Below, piece after piece: positions 8,582 through 17,571 of a stretch of 64,000 nt of DNA. Position numbers and translations under genes: made by a program. Every line of letters starts with the position of its first letter. Positions within the stretch are counted from its first letter, which is position 1. Source of the stretch: Pseudoxanthomonas sp. X-1 (lineage in GTDB: Bacteria > Pseudomonadota > Gammaproteobacteria > Xanthomonadales > Xanthomonadaceae); the NCBI RefSeq assembly GCF_020042665.1, contig NZ_CP083376.1:1772001-1836000 (forward strand), in the 5' to 3' direction. Below the pieces are notes generated by a model. That model worked only from the letters and a program-made list of their open reading frames with translations, did not search any database and had not been told where the DNA came from.

Positions 8582-9938
8582 CTGGACGTTCCAGCGCGAG
8601 ACGGTCAAGCAGTTCCGTTTCAGCGGCTGCGACTTCGACCCGACCACCGGCGTGGCGCGCCTGCGCTACGCCTTCGACCAGGGCCCGGAACTGGTGGAGA
8701 CGGTGAGCTTCCCCGGCGCGCCGTTCGCACTGGATGCCGCGCGCGAACACGCGATGCGGCGTGCGCTGCGCCTGCTGCACCTGATCGCCGGCGTGAGCTA
8801 CTACAAGGCGGCCGTGCCGCCCGAGCTGGTGATCGAGGGCGAGCCCATCGACGCGGACACCGCCGCACTGATGGAGGACCTCTACACCCACGGCCTGGGC
8901 GAGTTCGCCTATCGCAACGGCCTGGACTTGCACGGGCGCATCCGCTTCCCCGCCAGCGAGGCGGCCGATGCCGCGCCGGCGCCCACGCTGGGCCTGGCGC
9001 CGCACGCGCTGGTGGCCATCGGCGGCGGCAAGGATTCGCTGGTGTCCATCGAGGCGCTGCGCCAGGCCGGCGTGGCGCAGACGGTGAGCTGGATCGGCGG
9101 CTCGCAGCTGATCGCCGCCTGCGCGGCGCGCACCGGCCTGCCCACGCTCAACATCGGCCGCGCGCTGGCGCCGGCGCTGTTCGAACTCAACCGCCAGGGC
9201 GCCTACAACGGCCATATCCCGGTGACCGCGATCAACTCGGCCATCCTGGTGGTGGCCGCGCTGCTGCGCGGGGTGGACCAGGTGGTGTTCTCCAACGAGC
9301 GTTCGGCCAGCTACGGCAGCCTGATCCCCGGCACCGGCGAGGTGAACCACCAGTGGTCCAAGGGCTGGGCGTTCGAGTCGCTGTTCGGCGCGCACGTGCA
9401 GCGCTTCGTCGCCGCCGACCTGCACTATTACTCGCTGCTGCGGCCGCTGTCCGAACTGGCCGTGGCGCGGCAGTTCGCCAAGACCGACCACTACGACGCG
9501 CACTTTTCCAGCTGCAACCGCAACTTCCACATCCTGGGCGAGCGCCCGGTCAACCGCTGGTGCGGGCAGTGCCCCAAGTGCCACTTCGTGTTCCTGGCGC
9601 TGAGCAACTTCATGCCCAAACCGCGCCTGCTGAACATCTTCGGCCGCAACCTGCTGGACGACGCCGCACAGACCGCCGGCTTCGATGCGCTGCTGGAATA
9701 CCAGGACCACAAGCCGTTCGAATGCGTGGGCGAGGGACGCGAATCGCGCGCGGCGATGGCCGCGCTGGGCCAGCGTCCAGAGTGGCGCGAGGACGCGCTG
9801 GTGGCGCGCTTCAACCGCGAGATCGCCCCGCAGCTGGACGCGGCCGACCTGCAGATCGCCCCGCTGCTGCAGCCCGAGGGCGAGCACCGCATCCCGCCGG
9901 CCCTGTGGGAGCAGCTGCGTGCGAATTTCGCAGCTTGA
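8574..9938 (+). CDS. murL: UDP-MurNAc-L-Ala-L-Glu epimerase MurL
   Basis: 454 residues. MurL inverts the terminal L-glutamate of UDP-MurNAc-L-Ala-L-Glu to D-glutamate, replacing the glutamate racemase / standard MurD route; the pathway was described in Xanthomonas oryzae. The identification rests on length, the [18 protein letters not shown] nucleotide-binding-like loop (about residue 145), [20 protein letters not shown], and the cysteine cluster [14 protein letters not shown] (about residues 325-340), together with position directly before a murD-like gene. The ATG at 8574 overlaps the end of lysAC by 8 bases and its own end overlaps murD2 by 20 bases, a strong sign of translational coupling. 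Cytoplasmic. Confidence 0.9.
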   Translation: MSDWTFQRETVKQFRFSGCDFDPTTGVARLRYAFDQGPELVETVSFPGAPFALDAAREHAMRRALRLLHLIAGVSYYKAAVPPELVIEGEPIDADTAALMEDLYTHGLGEFAYRNGLDLHGRIRFPASEAADAAPAPTLGLAPHALVAIGGGKDSLVSIEALRQAGVAQTVSWIGGSQLIAACAARTGLPTLNIGRALAPALFELNRQGAYNGHIPVTAINSAILVVAALLRGVDQVVFSNERSASYGSLIPGTGEVNHQWSKGWAFESLFGAHVQRFVAADLHYYSLLRPLSELAVARQFAKTDHYDAHFSSCNRNFHILGERPVNRWCGQCPKCHFVFLALSNFMPKPRLLNIFGRNLLDDAAQTAGFDALLEYQDHKPFECVGEGRESRAAMAALGQRPEWREDALVARFNREIAPQLDAADLQIAPLLQPEGEHRIPPALWEQLRANFAA

Positions 9939-11307
9939 GGGCCGGCGCGTCGCGCTGTGGGGCTGGGGGCGCGAGGGGCGCGCCGCCCACGCCCTGCTGC
10001 GCAGCCGGCTGCCCGGTCAGGCGCTGACCCTGTTCTGCAGCCCGGCCGAGGCGGCGCAGGCCGCGGCGCTGGGCGACCCGCTGCTGTTCCCGCAAGTCGA
10101 GGTCACCGGTGAGGCGCTGGGCGGCTTCGACGTGGTCATCAAGTCGCCTGGCATCAGCCCGTATTCGCCCGAGGCGCTGGAAGCGCAGGCCGCTGGCGCG
10201 CGTCTGCTGGGGGGCACGGCGCTGTGGTTCGCCGAACATCCTGATGCGCGCACCGTGTGCGTGACCGGCACCAAGGGCAAGAGCACCACCACCGCGCTGC
10301 TGGCCCACCTGCTGCGCGCCGGCGGCCAGCGCACCGCGCTGGCCGGGAACATCGGCCTGCCGCTGCTGGAGGTGATGGACCCGCGGCCCGCGCCGGCACT
10401 GTGGGCGATCGAGCTGTCCAGCTACCAGACCGGCGCGGTCACCGACAGCGGCGTGCGCCCCGAGGTGGCGGTGGTGCTGAACCTGTTCCCCGAGCACCTG
10501 GACTGGCACGGCAGCGAGCAGCGCTACATCGAGGACAAGCTCGCGCTGGTCACGCGCGCCGCGCCGCGCACCGCCGTGCTCAACGCGCGCGATCCGGTGC
10601 TGTCGCAGCTGGTGCTGCCCGATAGCCGCATCGTCTGGTTCAACCGCGAGGACGGCTGGCACCTGCGCGGCGAGCTGCTGTATCGCGGCGATGCGCAGGT
10701 GTTCGACACGCGCGCGGTGCCGCTGCCCGGTCGCCACAACCGCGGCAACCTGTGCGCGGTGCTGGCGGCGATCGAGGCACTGGGCCTGGACGCGGCGCCG
10801 CTGGCGCCGGCCGCGCTCGACTTCCGTCCGCTGCCCAACCGCCTGCAGACCCTCGGCACGCGCGGCGGCCTGACCTACGTCAACGATTCGATCGCCACCA
10901 CCCCGCACGCCACGCTGGCGGCGCTGGACTGCTTCGCCGGGCAGCGCATCGCGCTGCTGGTGGGTGGGCACGACCGGGGGCTGAACTGGCACGACTTCGC
11001 GCAGGCGATGCGCGAGCACGCGCCGGTGGGCATCGTGACCCTGGGCGCGAACGGCCCGCGCATCCATGCGCTACTGGAGGCGGTGGCGGGCGAGGGCGGC
11101 TTCCTGCTGGCCGCCGCGCCTGACCTGTCTTCGGCGGTGCACCAGGCCGAGGCGATGCTGGAGGGGCAGGGCGTCGTGCTGCTGTCGCCGGGCGCGCCGA
11201 GTTTCGGCATGTATCGCGACTACGTCGAACGCGGCAAGGATTTCGCGCGGATCGCGGGGTTTGATCCCGAGGCGATTGTGGCGATACCAGGTTTAGGGGT
11301 AGCTTGA
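9919..11307 (+). CDS. murD2: UDP-MurNAc-L-alanine–L-glutamate ligase MurD2
   Basis: 462-residue Mur ligase. It carries the N-terminal Rossmann-like [17 protein letters not shown], the ATP P-loop [18 protein letters not shown] (about residue 115), [12 protein letters not shown] with the conserved histidine, and the C-terminal [23 protein letters not shown] and GGHDRGL motifs. Next to murL it is read as MurD2, which adds L-Glu rather than D-Glu to UDP-MurNAc-L-Ala; a standard MurD cannot be excluded from sequence alone. The GTG at 9919 is chosen because it begins the conserved strand; it lies within the last codons of murL (20-base overlap). Confidence 0.88.
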   Translation: MRISQLEGRRVALWGWGREGRAAHALLRSRLPGQALTLFCSPAEAAQAAALGDPLLFPQVEVTGEALGGFDVVIKSPGISPYSPEALEAQAAGARLLGGTALWFAEHPDARTVCVTGTKGKSTTTALLAHLLRAGGQRTALAGNIGLPLLEVMDPRPAPALWAIELSSYQTGAVTDSGVRPEVAVVLNLFPEHLDWHGSEQRYIEDKLALVTRAAPRTAVLNARDPVLSQLVLPDSRIVWFNREDGWHLRGELLYRGDAQVFDTRAVPLPGRHNRGNLCAVLAAIEALGLDAAPLAPAALDFRPLPNRLQTLGTRGGLTYVNDSIATTPHATLAALDCFAGQRIALLVGGHDRGLNWHDFAQAMREHAPVGIVTLGANGPRIHALLEAVAGEGGFLLAAAPDLSSAVHQAEAMLEGQGVVLLSPGAPSFGMYRDYVERGKDFARIAGFDPEAIVAIPGLGVA

Positions 11308-11546
11308 GGGCTTGCGCGCGGTCGTGCGCGTGAGTTGGGGCGAGATCGCCGGGGCCTTTACGCTGTAAGCCGAGCGCTTTCGTGCCGCTCCGCGAAAAGA
11401 TCTACTTTCTTGCTTGTACAAGAGATGCTTGCATGGCCGAACGCTTTTCAGGTTGGCCTTACGGTAGCGGCTCCTGCCTCTCCGCTTTGCTTTACAACGC
11501 GATTGAGAGCGACAGCAACCGCAACCGCAAAGAGCAAAGTCCCTGG

Positions 11547-11566
11547 ATTCCCGCTTTCGCGGGAAT
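11547..11566. repeat. REP-like hairpin ATTCCCGC…GCGGGAAT
   Basis: An 8-bp stem with TTTC loop, flanked by CTGG before and GACG after. The sequence CTGGATTCCCGC…GCGGGAATGACG is a palindromic intergenic repeat known from many proteobacterial genomes. It lies in the centre of block A. Confidence 0.7.
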
Positions 11567-11677
11567 GACGATCTGAGAGAGCTGCTTCGGCTGTTGTCGT
11601 TGCTACTGCTGTTGCCGTGGTCGTTGTTGTTGCCGTTGCTTTACCTGTCTGAGCCGTAAAGCGAGCCGAGCATCGCA

Positions 11678-11743
11678 GGAAGACGGGGCCGAAGAGGGGC
11701 CCTGTTTGAGCGAAGCGAGTTTGGGCCCCGTGCCCCGTCTTCC
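11678..11743. repeat. Long GC-rich hairpin
   Basis: GGAAGACGGGGC (11678-11689) pairs with GCCCCGTCTTCC (11732-11743). A second stem, GGGGCCC with GGGCCCC, lies inside, around a loop containing GAGCGAAGCGAG. It could act as a bidirectional terminator for murD2 and suhB but has no T-run. Confidence 0.6.
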
Positions 11744-11860
11744 GAGAAGCGCAGGGGACCGCCGCGCAGCGGCGGCTCGCGTCCCGGCGAGAAGCGGTTT
11801 TGGCTACTTTTGACAAGACAAAAGTAGCTCGCGCCCGCAGGCGCGAAAGCTTTGCTCCTG

Positions 11861-11888
11861 CTTAAAAGCCTTGGCTTAAAAGCCTTGG
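11861..11888. repeat. Two tandem copies of a 14-mer
   Basis: CTTAAAAGCCTTGG occurs at 11861-11874 and again, exactly, at 11875-11888. Variants of CTTGAAGCC continue to about 11938, just after the end of suhB. Confidence 0.75.
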
Positions 11889-11951
11889 ATTTAGAGCTCT
11901 TGCTTCAAAGCGCCTGCTTGAAGCCTTGAAGCGCCAAGGCCGCAAGCCCCA

Positions 11952-12779
11952 TCAAGCAAACGCCGCCGCATACCCCGACTGCGCCACCACCTTCTGCACC
12001 GCATCGGCCACCCGCAGGTTGCCGGCGATGACCTGGCGGCCCTCGGCCTTGGTGCCGTCGTCCATGCGCGCCAGCGCGGCGCCCTTGAAGTCGCTGGCCT
12101 TGCCGCCGGCCTCGCGCACCAGCAGCACGCCGGCGGCGATGTCCCAGGCCTTCACGCCGGCCTCGAAGTAGGCGTCGGCGCGGCCGCAGGCCACGTAGGC
12201 CAGGTCCAGCGCGGCCGAGCCGGTGCGCCGGATGTCCTCGGCGTGGTTGAGCAGTTCGCGCACGCATTCGAGCTGGGCGCCGACGCGGGCGCGCTCACGC
12301 GGCGGGAAGCCGGTGTGCAGCATCGCGCCGGTCAGTTCCTTGCGGTCCGACACGCGGATCTTGCGCTCGTTGAGCTGCGCACCGGCGCCGCGGCTGGCGG
12401 TGAACAGCTCGTTGCGCAGCGGATCGAAGATCACCGCGTCGCTGGGCTCGCCGTTGTCCACCAGGGCGATGGAGACGCAGAAGTGCGGGAAGCCGTGCAG
12501 GTAGTTGCTGGTGCCGTCCAGCGGATCGATGACCCAGTGGTAGCGCGGGTTCTTGCCAGGCAGCACGCCGCCTTCCTCGCCGATCACGCCGTACTCGGGG
12601 TAGGCGCGGCGCAGCTCCTTGATGATGGCCTTCTCGGCGTCGGCATCGACTTCGCTGGCGTAGTCCATGCGGTCCTTCTGGACCACGTTGAGGCTCTCGA
12701 GCTTGTTCATGCTCCGCAGCAGCACGTTGCCCCCGACGCGCGCGGCCTTGGTCATGACGGTGACGACGGGATTGAGCAT
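11952..12779 (-). CDS. suhB: Inositol monophosphatase family protein SuhB
   Basis: 275-residue Mg-dependent phosphatase of the IMPase family. The metal and phosphate motifs are present: VIGEEGG (about residue 66), [19 protein letters not shown] (about 83-101) and [16 protein letters not shown] (about 212-227). In gammaproteobacteria SuhB hydrolyses inositol-1-phosphate and also joins the ribosomal-RNA antitermination complex, so the RNA role may be the important one. The ATG at 12779 starts the conserved [17 protein letters not shown]; a GAGG lies about 10 bases upstream. It is divergent from trmJ with a 240-base gap. Confidence 0.95.
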   Translation of the reverse strand: MLNPVVTVMTKAARVGGNVLLRSMNKLESLNVVQKDRMDYASEVDADAEKAIIKELRRAYPEYGVIGEEGGVLPGKNPRYHWVIDPLDGTSNYLHGFPHFCVSIALVDNGEPSDAVIFDPLRNELFTASRGAGAQLNERKIRVSDRKELTGAMLHTGFPPRERARVGAQLECVRELLNHAEDIRRTGSAALDLAYVACGRADAYFEAGVKAWDIAAGVLLVREAGGKASDFKGAALARMDDGTKAEGRQVIAGNLRVADAVQKVVAQSGYAAAFA

Positions 12780-12984
12780 GCGAAGCGACCTCGGTCAGGC
12801 GGGGCGTGTGTCACGCGGCAGGTGGAAAGAGCAGGCCGGCGCGGCGGCCGGACCGCGCATTCTAGCACTGCGCCCGTTGCCCGACTGGCCCGTGCCTCCG
12901 GCGAGGGCCAGGAACGAGCGCCGAGCAACGAAGAACGCGTGGGGGCGGGTCGGTCGCCACGGCCTGTCACCCGGTCCTCGTTCC

Positions 12985-12998
12985 TCTCCGCGCGTTCC
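12985..12998 (+). repeat. 14-mer shared with the rlmH leader
   Basis: TCTCCGCGCGTTCC lies 21 bases before the trmJ start. The identical 14-mer occurs at 50469-50482, 11 bases before rlmH. Both copies sit in gaps that also hold CTCGTTCCT / AGGAACGAG-type dyads, so they are probably pieces of a dispersed intergenic repeat. Confidence 0.5.
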
Positions 12999-13019
12999 CC
13001 GCTCCACTAGAATCCCCGC

Positions 13020-13802
13020 ATGGACACCATCGATCCCAGCGCCGTCGCGCGCATCCGCTTCGTGCTGGTCGGCACCCAGCACCCCGGCAACATCGGCGCG
13101 GCCGCGCGCGCGCTCAAGACCATGGGCCTGGCCCAGCTGGTGCTGGTGCAGCCGGAGAAGTATCCGCACGAGGACGCCTTTCGCCGCGCCGCCGGCGCGG
13201 ACGACCTGCTCGCCGACGCGCGGGTCACCGACGACCTGGCCGCCGCGCTGGCCGACTGCCAGCTGGTGCTGGGCTGCACCGCGCGCAGCCGCCGGGTGCA
13301 GTTGGAGGAGCACAGCCCGCGACAGGCCGCCGCGCGGCTGGCGCAGGTGGCGCAGCAGGCGCCGGTGGCGCTGCTGTTCGGCCGCGAGCGCACGGGGCTG
13401 ACCAATGAGGAGCTGCAGCTGTGCCACGCGGCCGTGCACATCGACGCCAATCCCGACTACAGCTCACTCAACCTGGCCGCCGCGGTGCAGGTGCTGGCCT
13501 ACGAGATGCGCCTGGCGCTGCGCGAGGCACGGGATGCCGGATCGCTGGCCGAAGCGGAGCAGAGCGATTCCGCGGTCGCGCCGGCCACCCATGCGCAGCT
13601 CGAAGGCTTCTTCGCCCAGCTGGCCCAGACGCTGGACCAGGTCGATTTCCACAAGGGCCGCGCGCCCGAATCGGCCATGCGCAAGCTGCGCCGTCTGTAC
13701 CTGCGCGCCGGCCTGGACGAGAAGGAAGTCCGGCTGCTGCGCGGCATCCTGGCCGACTGCCAGCGCATGGCGCGGCTCGCCGGACAGCCCGGCGGCACGT
13801 GA
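13020..13802 (+). CDS. trmJ: tRNA (cytidine/uridine-2'-O-)-methyltransferase TrmJ
   Basis: 260-residue SPOUT-class RNA methyltransferase that methylates the 2'-hydroxyl of tRNA position 32 using S-adenosylmethionine. Family motifs are clear: VGTQHPGNIGAAARALKTMG near the N-terminus, LFGRERTGLTNEEL (about residues 120-133) and PDYSSLNLAAAVQVLAYEMR, which form the trefoil-knot cofactor site. The C-terminal helical extension with VDFHKGRAPESAMRKLRRLY is typical of TrmJ. The ATG at 13020 begins the family N-terminus. Transcription is away from suhB. Confidence 0.95.
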   Translation: MDTIDPSAVARIRFVLVGTQHPGNIGAAARALKTMGLAQLVLVQPEKYPHEDAFRRAAGADDLLADARVTDDLAAALADCQLVLGCTARSRRVQLEEHSPRQAAARLAQVAQQAPVALLFGRERTGLTNEELQLCHAAVHIDANPDYSSLNLAAAVQVLAYEMRLALREARDAGSLAEAEQSDSAVAPATHAQLEGFFAQLAQTLDQVDFHKGRAPESAMRKLRRLYLRAGLDEKEVRLLRGILADCQRMARLAGQPGGT

Positions 13803-13861
13803 TTGTCCGGTGGCGGCAAAGTCAGCTAGGCTGACGCCTCTCCATCGCGGAAGTCTCCGTC

Positions 13862-14788
13862 TTGCGCTACTGGCTCCTTGGCGTGCTGCTGGTGTTGGCG
13901 GTGACGGCGATGCCCCTGCGGGCCGCCCCCGCGACCGGTGACGACGATCCGCACGTCCTGGTGCTGGGGCGCATCAGCGACAGCCCCAAGGACCATTACG
14001 CCCAGCTCAAGCCGCTGCTGGACTATGTGGTGGCGCGCATGGGCGATGTGGGCATCACCGGCGGTCGCATCCTGATGGCGCGCGATGCCCGGCAGATGAG
14101 CAGCTACCTGCGTCGAGGCCGGGTGGACTGGGTCACCGAGACCGCCGGCACCGGCATGGAGCTGCAGCGCCGCACCGGCGCACAGCCGCTGCTGCTGACC
14201 GAGCGCGGCGGCGCCAGCTTCTATCACACGCTGATCTTCGCCCGCGCCGATTCCGGCCTGACCTCGCTGGCCGACCTGCGCGGCCGCTCGATCGCGCTGC
14301 AGGGCGTGGGCTCGACCAGTTCCTACATCGTGCCGGCCTCGATGCTGCTCGAGGCGCATCTGCCGCTGGAGATCCTGCTCTCGCCGCGCGACCGGCCCGA
14401 CGCGCAGTCGGTGGGCTATGTGTTCGCGCGGTCGGAATTCAACATCGCCGCCTGGGTCGACAAGGGGATGGTCGAGGCCGGTGCGCTGAACAACCTGGAC
14501 TGGAAGGACGAGCGGCGCATGCCGACGGCGTTCCGCCGCAACATGCGCGTGCTGGCGCAGTCGCCCGACTTCCCGCGCGCGCTGGAGATGGTCCGGCCCG
14601 GGATGGCGCCGGCCGTGCGCGAGCGCCTGCGCCAGGTGCTGCTGCAGGCCTCGAAGGACCCGCAGGCGCGCGATGCGATGAAACGCTTCTTCGGCACCAC
14701 CCGATTCCTGGAGCTGGATGGCGCGGCGCTCGACGCGCTCGAGCATGTGCGCCAGGCCGGCGCGCGCGTCCGCGAGCAGGTCGAGTGA
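13862..14788 (+). CDS. PhnD-like periplasmic phosphate/phosphonate-binding protein
   Basis: 308 residues. A signal peptide (MRYWLLGVLLVLAVTAMPLR, cleaved after AAPA) precedes a PhnD/PBP-type fold: VLVLGRISDSPKDHYAQLKP, VDWVTETAGTGMELQRRTG, FYHTLIFARADSGLTSLADL, GRSIALQGVGSTSSYIVPAS. No ABC permease or ATPase is adjacent. Instead the gene overlaps by 4 bases (GTGA) with a GGDEF-EAL gene, so the protein most likely acts as a periplasmic sensor delivering a ligand signal to that receptor. The start is a TTG at 13862 with GGAAG nine bases upstream; the only later in-frame ATG would cut into the signal peptide. Confidence 0.85.
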   Translation: MRYWLLGVLLVLAVTAMPLRAAPATGDDDPHVLVLGRISDSPKDHYAQLKPLLDYVVARMGDVGITGGRILMARDARQMSSYLRRGRVDWVTETAGTGMELQRRTGAQPLLLTERGGASFYHTLIFARADSGLTSLADLRGRSIALQGVGSTSSYIVPASMLLEAHLPLEILLSPRDRPDAQSVGYVFARSEFNIAAWVDKGMVEAGALNNLDWKDERRMPTAFRRNMRVLAQSPDFPRALEMVRPGMAPAVRERLRQVLLQASKDPQARDAMKRFFGTTRFLELDGAALDALEHVRQAGARVREQVE

Positions 14789-16911
14789 ACACCCAGGGCA
14801 GGACCCGCTTCGGCCTGCAGTCCCAGCTGTCGCTGGCGATGGGCGTGACGCTGTTGATGATCGTGCTGCTGCTGGCGGTGCTGCTGCAGCGCCAGCGGGC
14901 CATGCAGCAGGAGGTCGACGCGCTCGGCCGCCAGGCGGTGCAGTCGATGGCCGCCGAGGGGCTGACCCGACGCGGCAGCGCGATGGTCGCGCAGCTGGCC
15001 GATTCGCTGGCCAACCCGATGTACTACTCGGACCTGGACGCGATCGGCATGCTGGTGCGCGAGGCGAGCCGCCAGCCCGACGTGGCCTATGTGCTGGTGT
15101 TCGACGAGGCCGGCAACGTGGTCAACGACGGCTCGTGGGACATGGCCTCCTATGGCCAGCCGATGCGCGACCCGCTGGCCGCGCGCGCGCTGGCCAGCCG
15201 CGAGCAGCTGACCCAGTGGACCGAGCAGGTGGTGGAGATCTCCCAGGCCATCGAGGTGGGCGGGGCGCGCCTGGGCGGCGTGCGCCTGGGTTATTCGCTC
15301 GACTCGGTGCGCGCCAGCGAGGAACGCGCGTCCGAAGTGCTGCGCGAGCGGTTGCAGGCGCTGGGGCGCCGCCATGCCGGCTGGATCGTGCTGCTGCTGG
15401 GCGCGCTGCTGCTGGTCGGCGTGTGCATGACCTGGTACGTGCAGCGCACGGTGGTGCGACCGGTGCGCGCGCTGGCGCAGTCGGCGCGCGCCATCGGCGT
15501 GGGCGACTACGACGTGCCGCGCCCGGTCAGCGCGCGGGAGGACGAGGTCGGCGAACTGGTGCGCGCGTTCTCGGAGATGAGCGACAGCATCTCCCGCCAC
15601 GACCGCGACGTGCGGCGCATGGCCTACACCGACGCGCTGACCGGGCTGGCCAACCGGCTGGCGTTCCGCGAGAGCCTGGACCAGCGCATGCTGCTGGTGC
15701 GCGGCGGCGGCCGCCAGCTGGCGCTGCTGTTCGCCGACATCGATGATTTCAAGCGGGTCAACGACTCGCTCGGCCACGAGGCCGGCGACGAGGTGCTGGT
15801 GCATTTCGCCACGCGCATCCGCGAGGTGGTCGAACGCCTGGGCGGCGACGAGGCGATGGTGGCGCGCTTCGGCGGCGACGAGTTCGTGATCCTGATCCAG
15901 CACGGCGACGTGCGCGCGGTGGCCGCCCGGCTGGCCGACGCGATGGTGCAGTCGCTGGGCGAACCGCTGCTGGTCCAGGGGCGGCAGGTGTTCCTGGGCA
16001 CCTCGGTGGGCATCACCCTGTTCCCCGAGGATGCCGCCGGCGCCACCGCGCTGATGAAGAACGGCGATGTGGCCATGTACCAGGCCAAGATGGCCGGCAA
16101 GAACTGCTACCGCTTCTACAGCCGCGCGATGGACCAGGCGGTGGAGCGACGCGTGCGCATGGAGTCCGAACTGCGCGGCGCCTGGGACCGCGACGAGCTG
16201 CGGCTGGTCTACCAGCCGATCTACCGGCTGGCCGACAACCGCATCGTCGGCGCCGAGGCGCTGCTGCGCTGGCACCATCCCGAACTGGGCGCGGTCTCGC
16301 CGATGGTCTTCATCGACGTGGCCGAGCAGAGTGGGCTGATCGAGCAGATCGGTCCGCGCGTGCTGCGCGCGGCCTGCGCGGCGGCCGCGCGCTGGAAGGC
16401 GATCGCCAGCGGTGAGGCGCCGTTCGTGTCGGTCAACGTATCCCCGCGCCAGCTGCGCAGCGGCGACCTGCCCGAACTGGTGGCCGAGGCCCTGCGCGAG
16501 ACCGGCCTGACGGCGGGCCGCCTGCACCTGGAGCTGACCGAGACCGCGGTGATCGGCGACGAGGCCCACGCCAGCAAGATGCTGGCCAAGCTGCATCGCG
16601 CCGGGGTCAAGGTGTGGCTGGACGATTTCGGCACCGGCTTCTCGGGCCTGAGCCATCTGCGCCGCGTGCCGGTGGACGGCGTCAAGATCGACCGCAGCTT
16701 CATCGCCGACCTGCAGCGCAACCACGACGATCTGGCGCTGACCAGCGCGATCATCGCCATGGCCCATTCGCTGGGCATCGCGGTGGTGGCCGAGGGCGTG
16801 GAGAAGCAGGGCCAGTTCGACCTGCTGCGCGAGCGCGGCTGCGACCTGGCGCAGGGCTACTGGCTGGGCTATCCGCTCAACGAGAGCGAGTTCGTCCAGC
16901 TGCTGGCCTGA
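14785..16911 (+). CDS. Membrane GGDEF–EAL cyclic-di-GMP enzyme with HAMP domain
   Basis: 708 residues. One transmembrane helix lies at about 16-36 and another at about 195-218, enclosing a periplasmic sensor of roughly 155 residues. Then comes a HAMP segment (VRPVRALAQSARAIGVGDYD), a GGDEF domain with intact RFGGDEF (about residue 370) and the upstream DALTGLANRLAFRE, and an EAL domain with EALLRWHH, ELTETAV, DDFGTGFSGLSHLRR, KIDRSFI and EGVEKQGQ, all consistent with activity. It may make and break c-di-GMP. No RxxD inhibitory site is seen ahead of GGDEF. The GTG start overlaps the stop of the PhnD-like gene by four bases, so the two are translationally coupled. Confidence 0.92.
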   Translation: MNTQGRTRFGLQSQLSLAMGVTLLMIVLLLAVLLQRQRAMQQEVDALGRQAVQSMAAEGLTRRGSAMVAQLADSLANPMYYSDLDAIGMLVREASRQPDVAYVLVFDEAGNVVNDGSWDMASYGQPMRDPLAARALASREQLTQWTEQVVEISQAIEVGGARLGGVRLGYSLDSVRASEERASEVLRERLQALGRRHAGWIVLLLGALLLVGVCMTWYVQRTVVRPVRALAQSARAIGVGDYDVPRPVSAREDEVGELVRAFSEMSDSISRHDRDVRRMAYTDALTGLANRLAFRESLDQRMLLVRGGGRQLALLFADIDDFKRVNDSLGHEAGDEVLVHFATRIREVVERLGGDEAMVARFGGDEFVILIQHGDVRAVAARLADAMVQSLGEPLLVQGRQVFLGTSVGITLFPEDAAGATALMKNGDVAMYQAKMAGKNCYRFYSRAMDQAVERRVRMESELRGAWDRDELRLVYQPIYRLADNRIVGAEALLRWHHPELGAVSPMVFIDVAEQSGLIEQIGPRVLRAACAAAARWKAIASGEAPFVSVNVSPRQLRSGDLPELVAEALRETGLTAGRLHLELTETAVIGDEAHASKMLAKLHRAGVKVWLDDFGTGFSGLSHLRRVPVDGVKIDRSFIADLQRNHDDLALTSAIIAMAHSLGIAVVAEGVEKQGQFDLLRERGCDLAQGYWLGYPLNESEFVQLLA

Positions 16912-16938
16912 AGGCCGGCGCCGCCGCGCGCCGACGGC

Positions 16939-17571
16939 CTAGAACAGCCGATGCACCTGGTGGATCACCATCTGCGCCAGATTGCCCGAGGCCACGCCGA
17001 ACACCGCGATCGCCGCCGCGCCCAGCACCCAGGCCGCCAGCAGCAGCATGCCGTCGCGTTCGAGCAGGGCGAAGACGTACAGCAGCAGGAGCAGGCCGAA
17101 CAGGTAGTTGGTGAACGGGATCGGCAGCGCCAGCAGCACGCCCAGCAGCAACAGCAGCAGGCCGGTGAAGGCGCTGGCCAGGCGGCTGTCGAGCATGCCC
17201 GGCCAGCGCGGGCGCACCACCTTCTCCAGCCAGCGCAGCGGTTTGGCCAGCGCATCGCGGAAGCGCACCACCGACTGCCGCATCGGGCCGCGGATGGCGA
17301 TGAAGCGCGGCAGCCACGGCTTGCGCAGGCACAGCAGCAGCTGCGCGCCGACCAGCATCACCAGGGGCCCGCTCAGGCCGCCGGCCACGCCCGGGATGGG
17401 GATGAAGGAGGGCAGGACGCCGATGAACAGCAGCATCCCGAAGGCGCTCTGCCGCAGGTCGGCCAGCAGGTCCACCAGGCGCAGGCGCTCGGCCGGATCG
17501 CCCTGCGCCATGTCGTCCAGCAGACTGCGCGTGGTGGCGGCGCCGCGTGGCTCAGCCGACGATGTCGTCAT
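16939..17571 (-). CDS. ExoD family exopolysaccharide-synthesis membrane protein
   Basis: 210 residues with several hydrophobic segments: FGMLLFIGVLPSFIPIPG, GGLSGPLVMLVGAQLLLCL, LLLLLLGVLLALPIPFTNYL and MLLLAAWVLGAAAIAVFG. The pattern, including the repeated PIP motifs and RPRWPGML, matches the ExoD family, first linked to exopolysaccharide synthesis in rhizobia; its molecular role is unclear. The ATG at 17571 (MTTSSAEPRG) overlaps the last 20 bases of the CorC-like gene upstream, so the two are probably co-transcribed. A longer N-terminus in this frame would only read the other gene's DNA. Confidence 0.8.
   Translation of the reverse strand: MTTSSAEPRGAATTRSLLDDMAQGDPAERLRLVDLLADLRQSAFGMLLFIGVLPSFIPIPGVAGGLSGPLVMLVGAQLLLCLRKPWLPRFIAIRGPMRQSVVRFRDALAKPLRWLEKVVRPRWPGMLDSRLASAFTGLLLLLLGVLLALPIPFTNYLFGLLLLLYVFALLERDGMLLLAAWVLGAAAIAVFGVASGNLAQMVIHQVHRLF

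Larger units (their letters stand above)
11376..11860. repeat. Composite inverted-repeat intergenic element, copy A
   Basis: The left end shares GCTTTCGTGCCGCT and CTACTTTCTTGCTTGTACAA with the left end of the element at 21065. The right end (11803-11860) carries the reverse-oriented counterpart: a CTACTTTTG hairpin, then GGCGCGAAAGCTTTGC. The interior holds CAACCGCAA-type repeats facing GTTGCCG-type repeats, so the whole unit could fold into a nested cruciform. This copy is more degenerate than the one at 21 kb. Confidence 0.6.
11308..11951. other. 640-bp non-coding inverted-repeat block A
   Basis: No supported gene. It contains, in order, a GCTTTCGTGCCGCT arm (11376-11389) and CTACTTTCTTGCTTGTACAA (from 11402), a CAACCGCAACCGCAA-rich arm (about 11509-11539), an ATTCCCGC-TTTC-GCGGGAAT hairpin (11547-11566), the complementary GCTGTTGTCGTTGC-rich arm (about 11581-11640), a long hairpin (11678-11743), a GCTACTTTTG/CAAAAGTAGC hairpin (11803-11828) and a tandem repeat (11861-11888). 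The same order of parts recurs in the block near 21.1-21.65 kb. It separates murD2 from the convergent suhB. Confidence 0.7.

Noticed and set aside
4985..8647. 1220-codon open frame on the minus strand across lysAC
   Set aside because: Its C-terminal part is the real PhzF copy B; the rest is antisense to the strongly conserved kinase–decarboxylase and is open only because of GC-rich third positions.
11382..11576. Short frame in the block after murD2
   Set aside because: Lies inside repeat sequence and ends in the REP-like hairpin; no ribosome-binding site.
11308..11951. Insertion sequence or CRISPR array
   Set aside because: No transposase frame and no regularly spaced identical repeats; the repeats are paired arms and a single two-copy tandem.
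14416..16767. 783-codon minus-strand open frame opposite the GGDEF–EAL gene
   Set aside because: Antisense shadow; the plus strand has all catalytic motifs in order.
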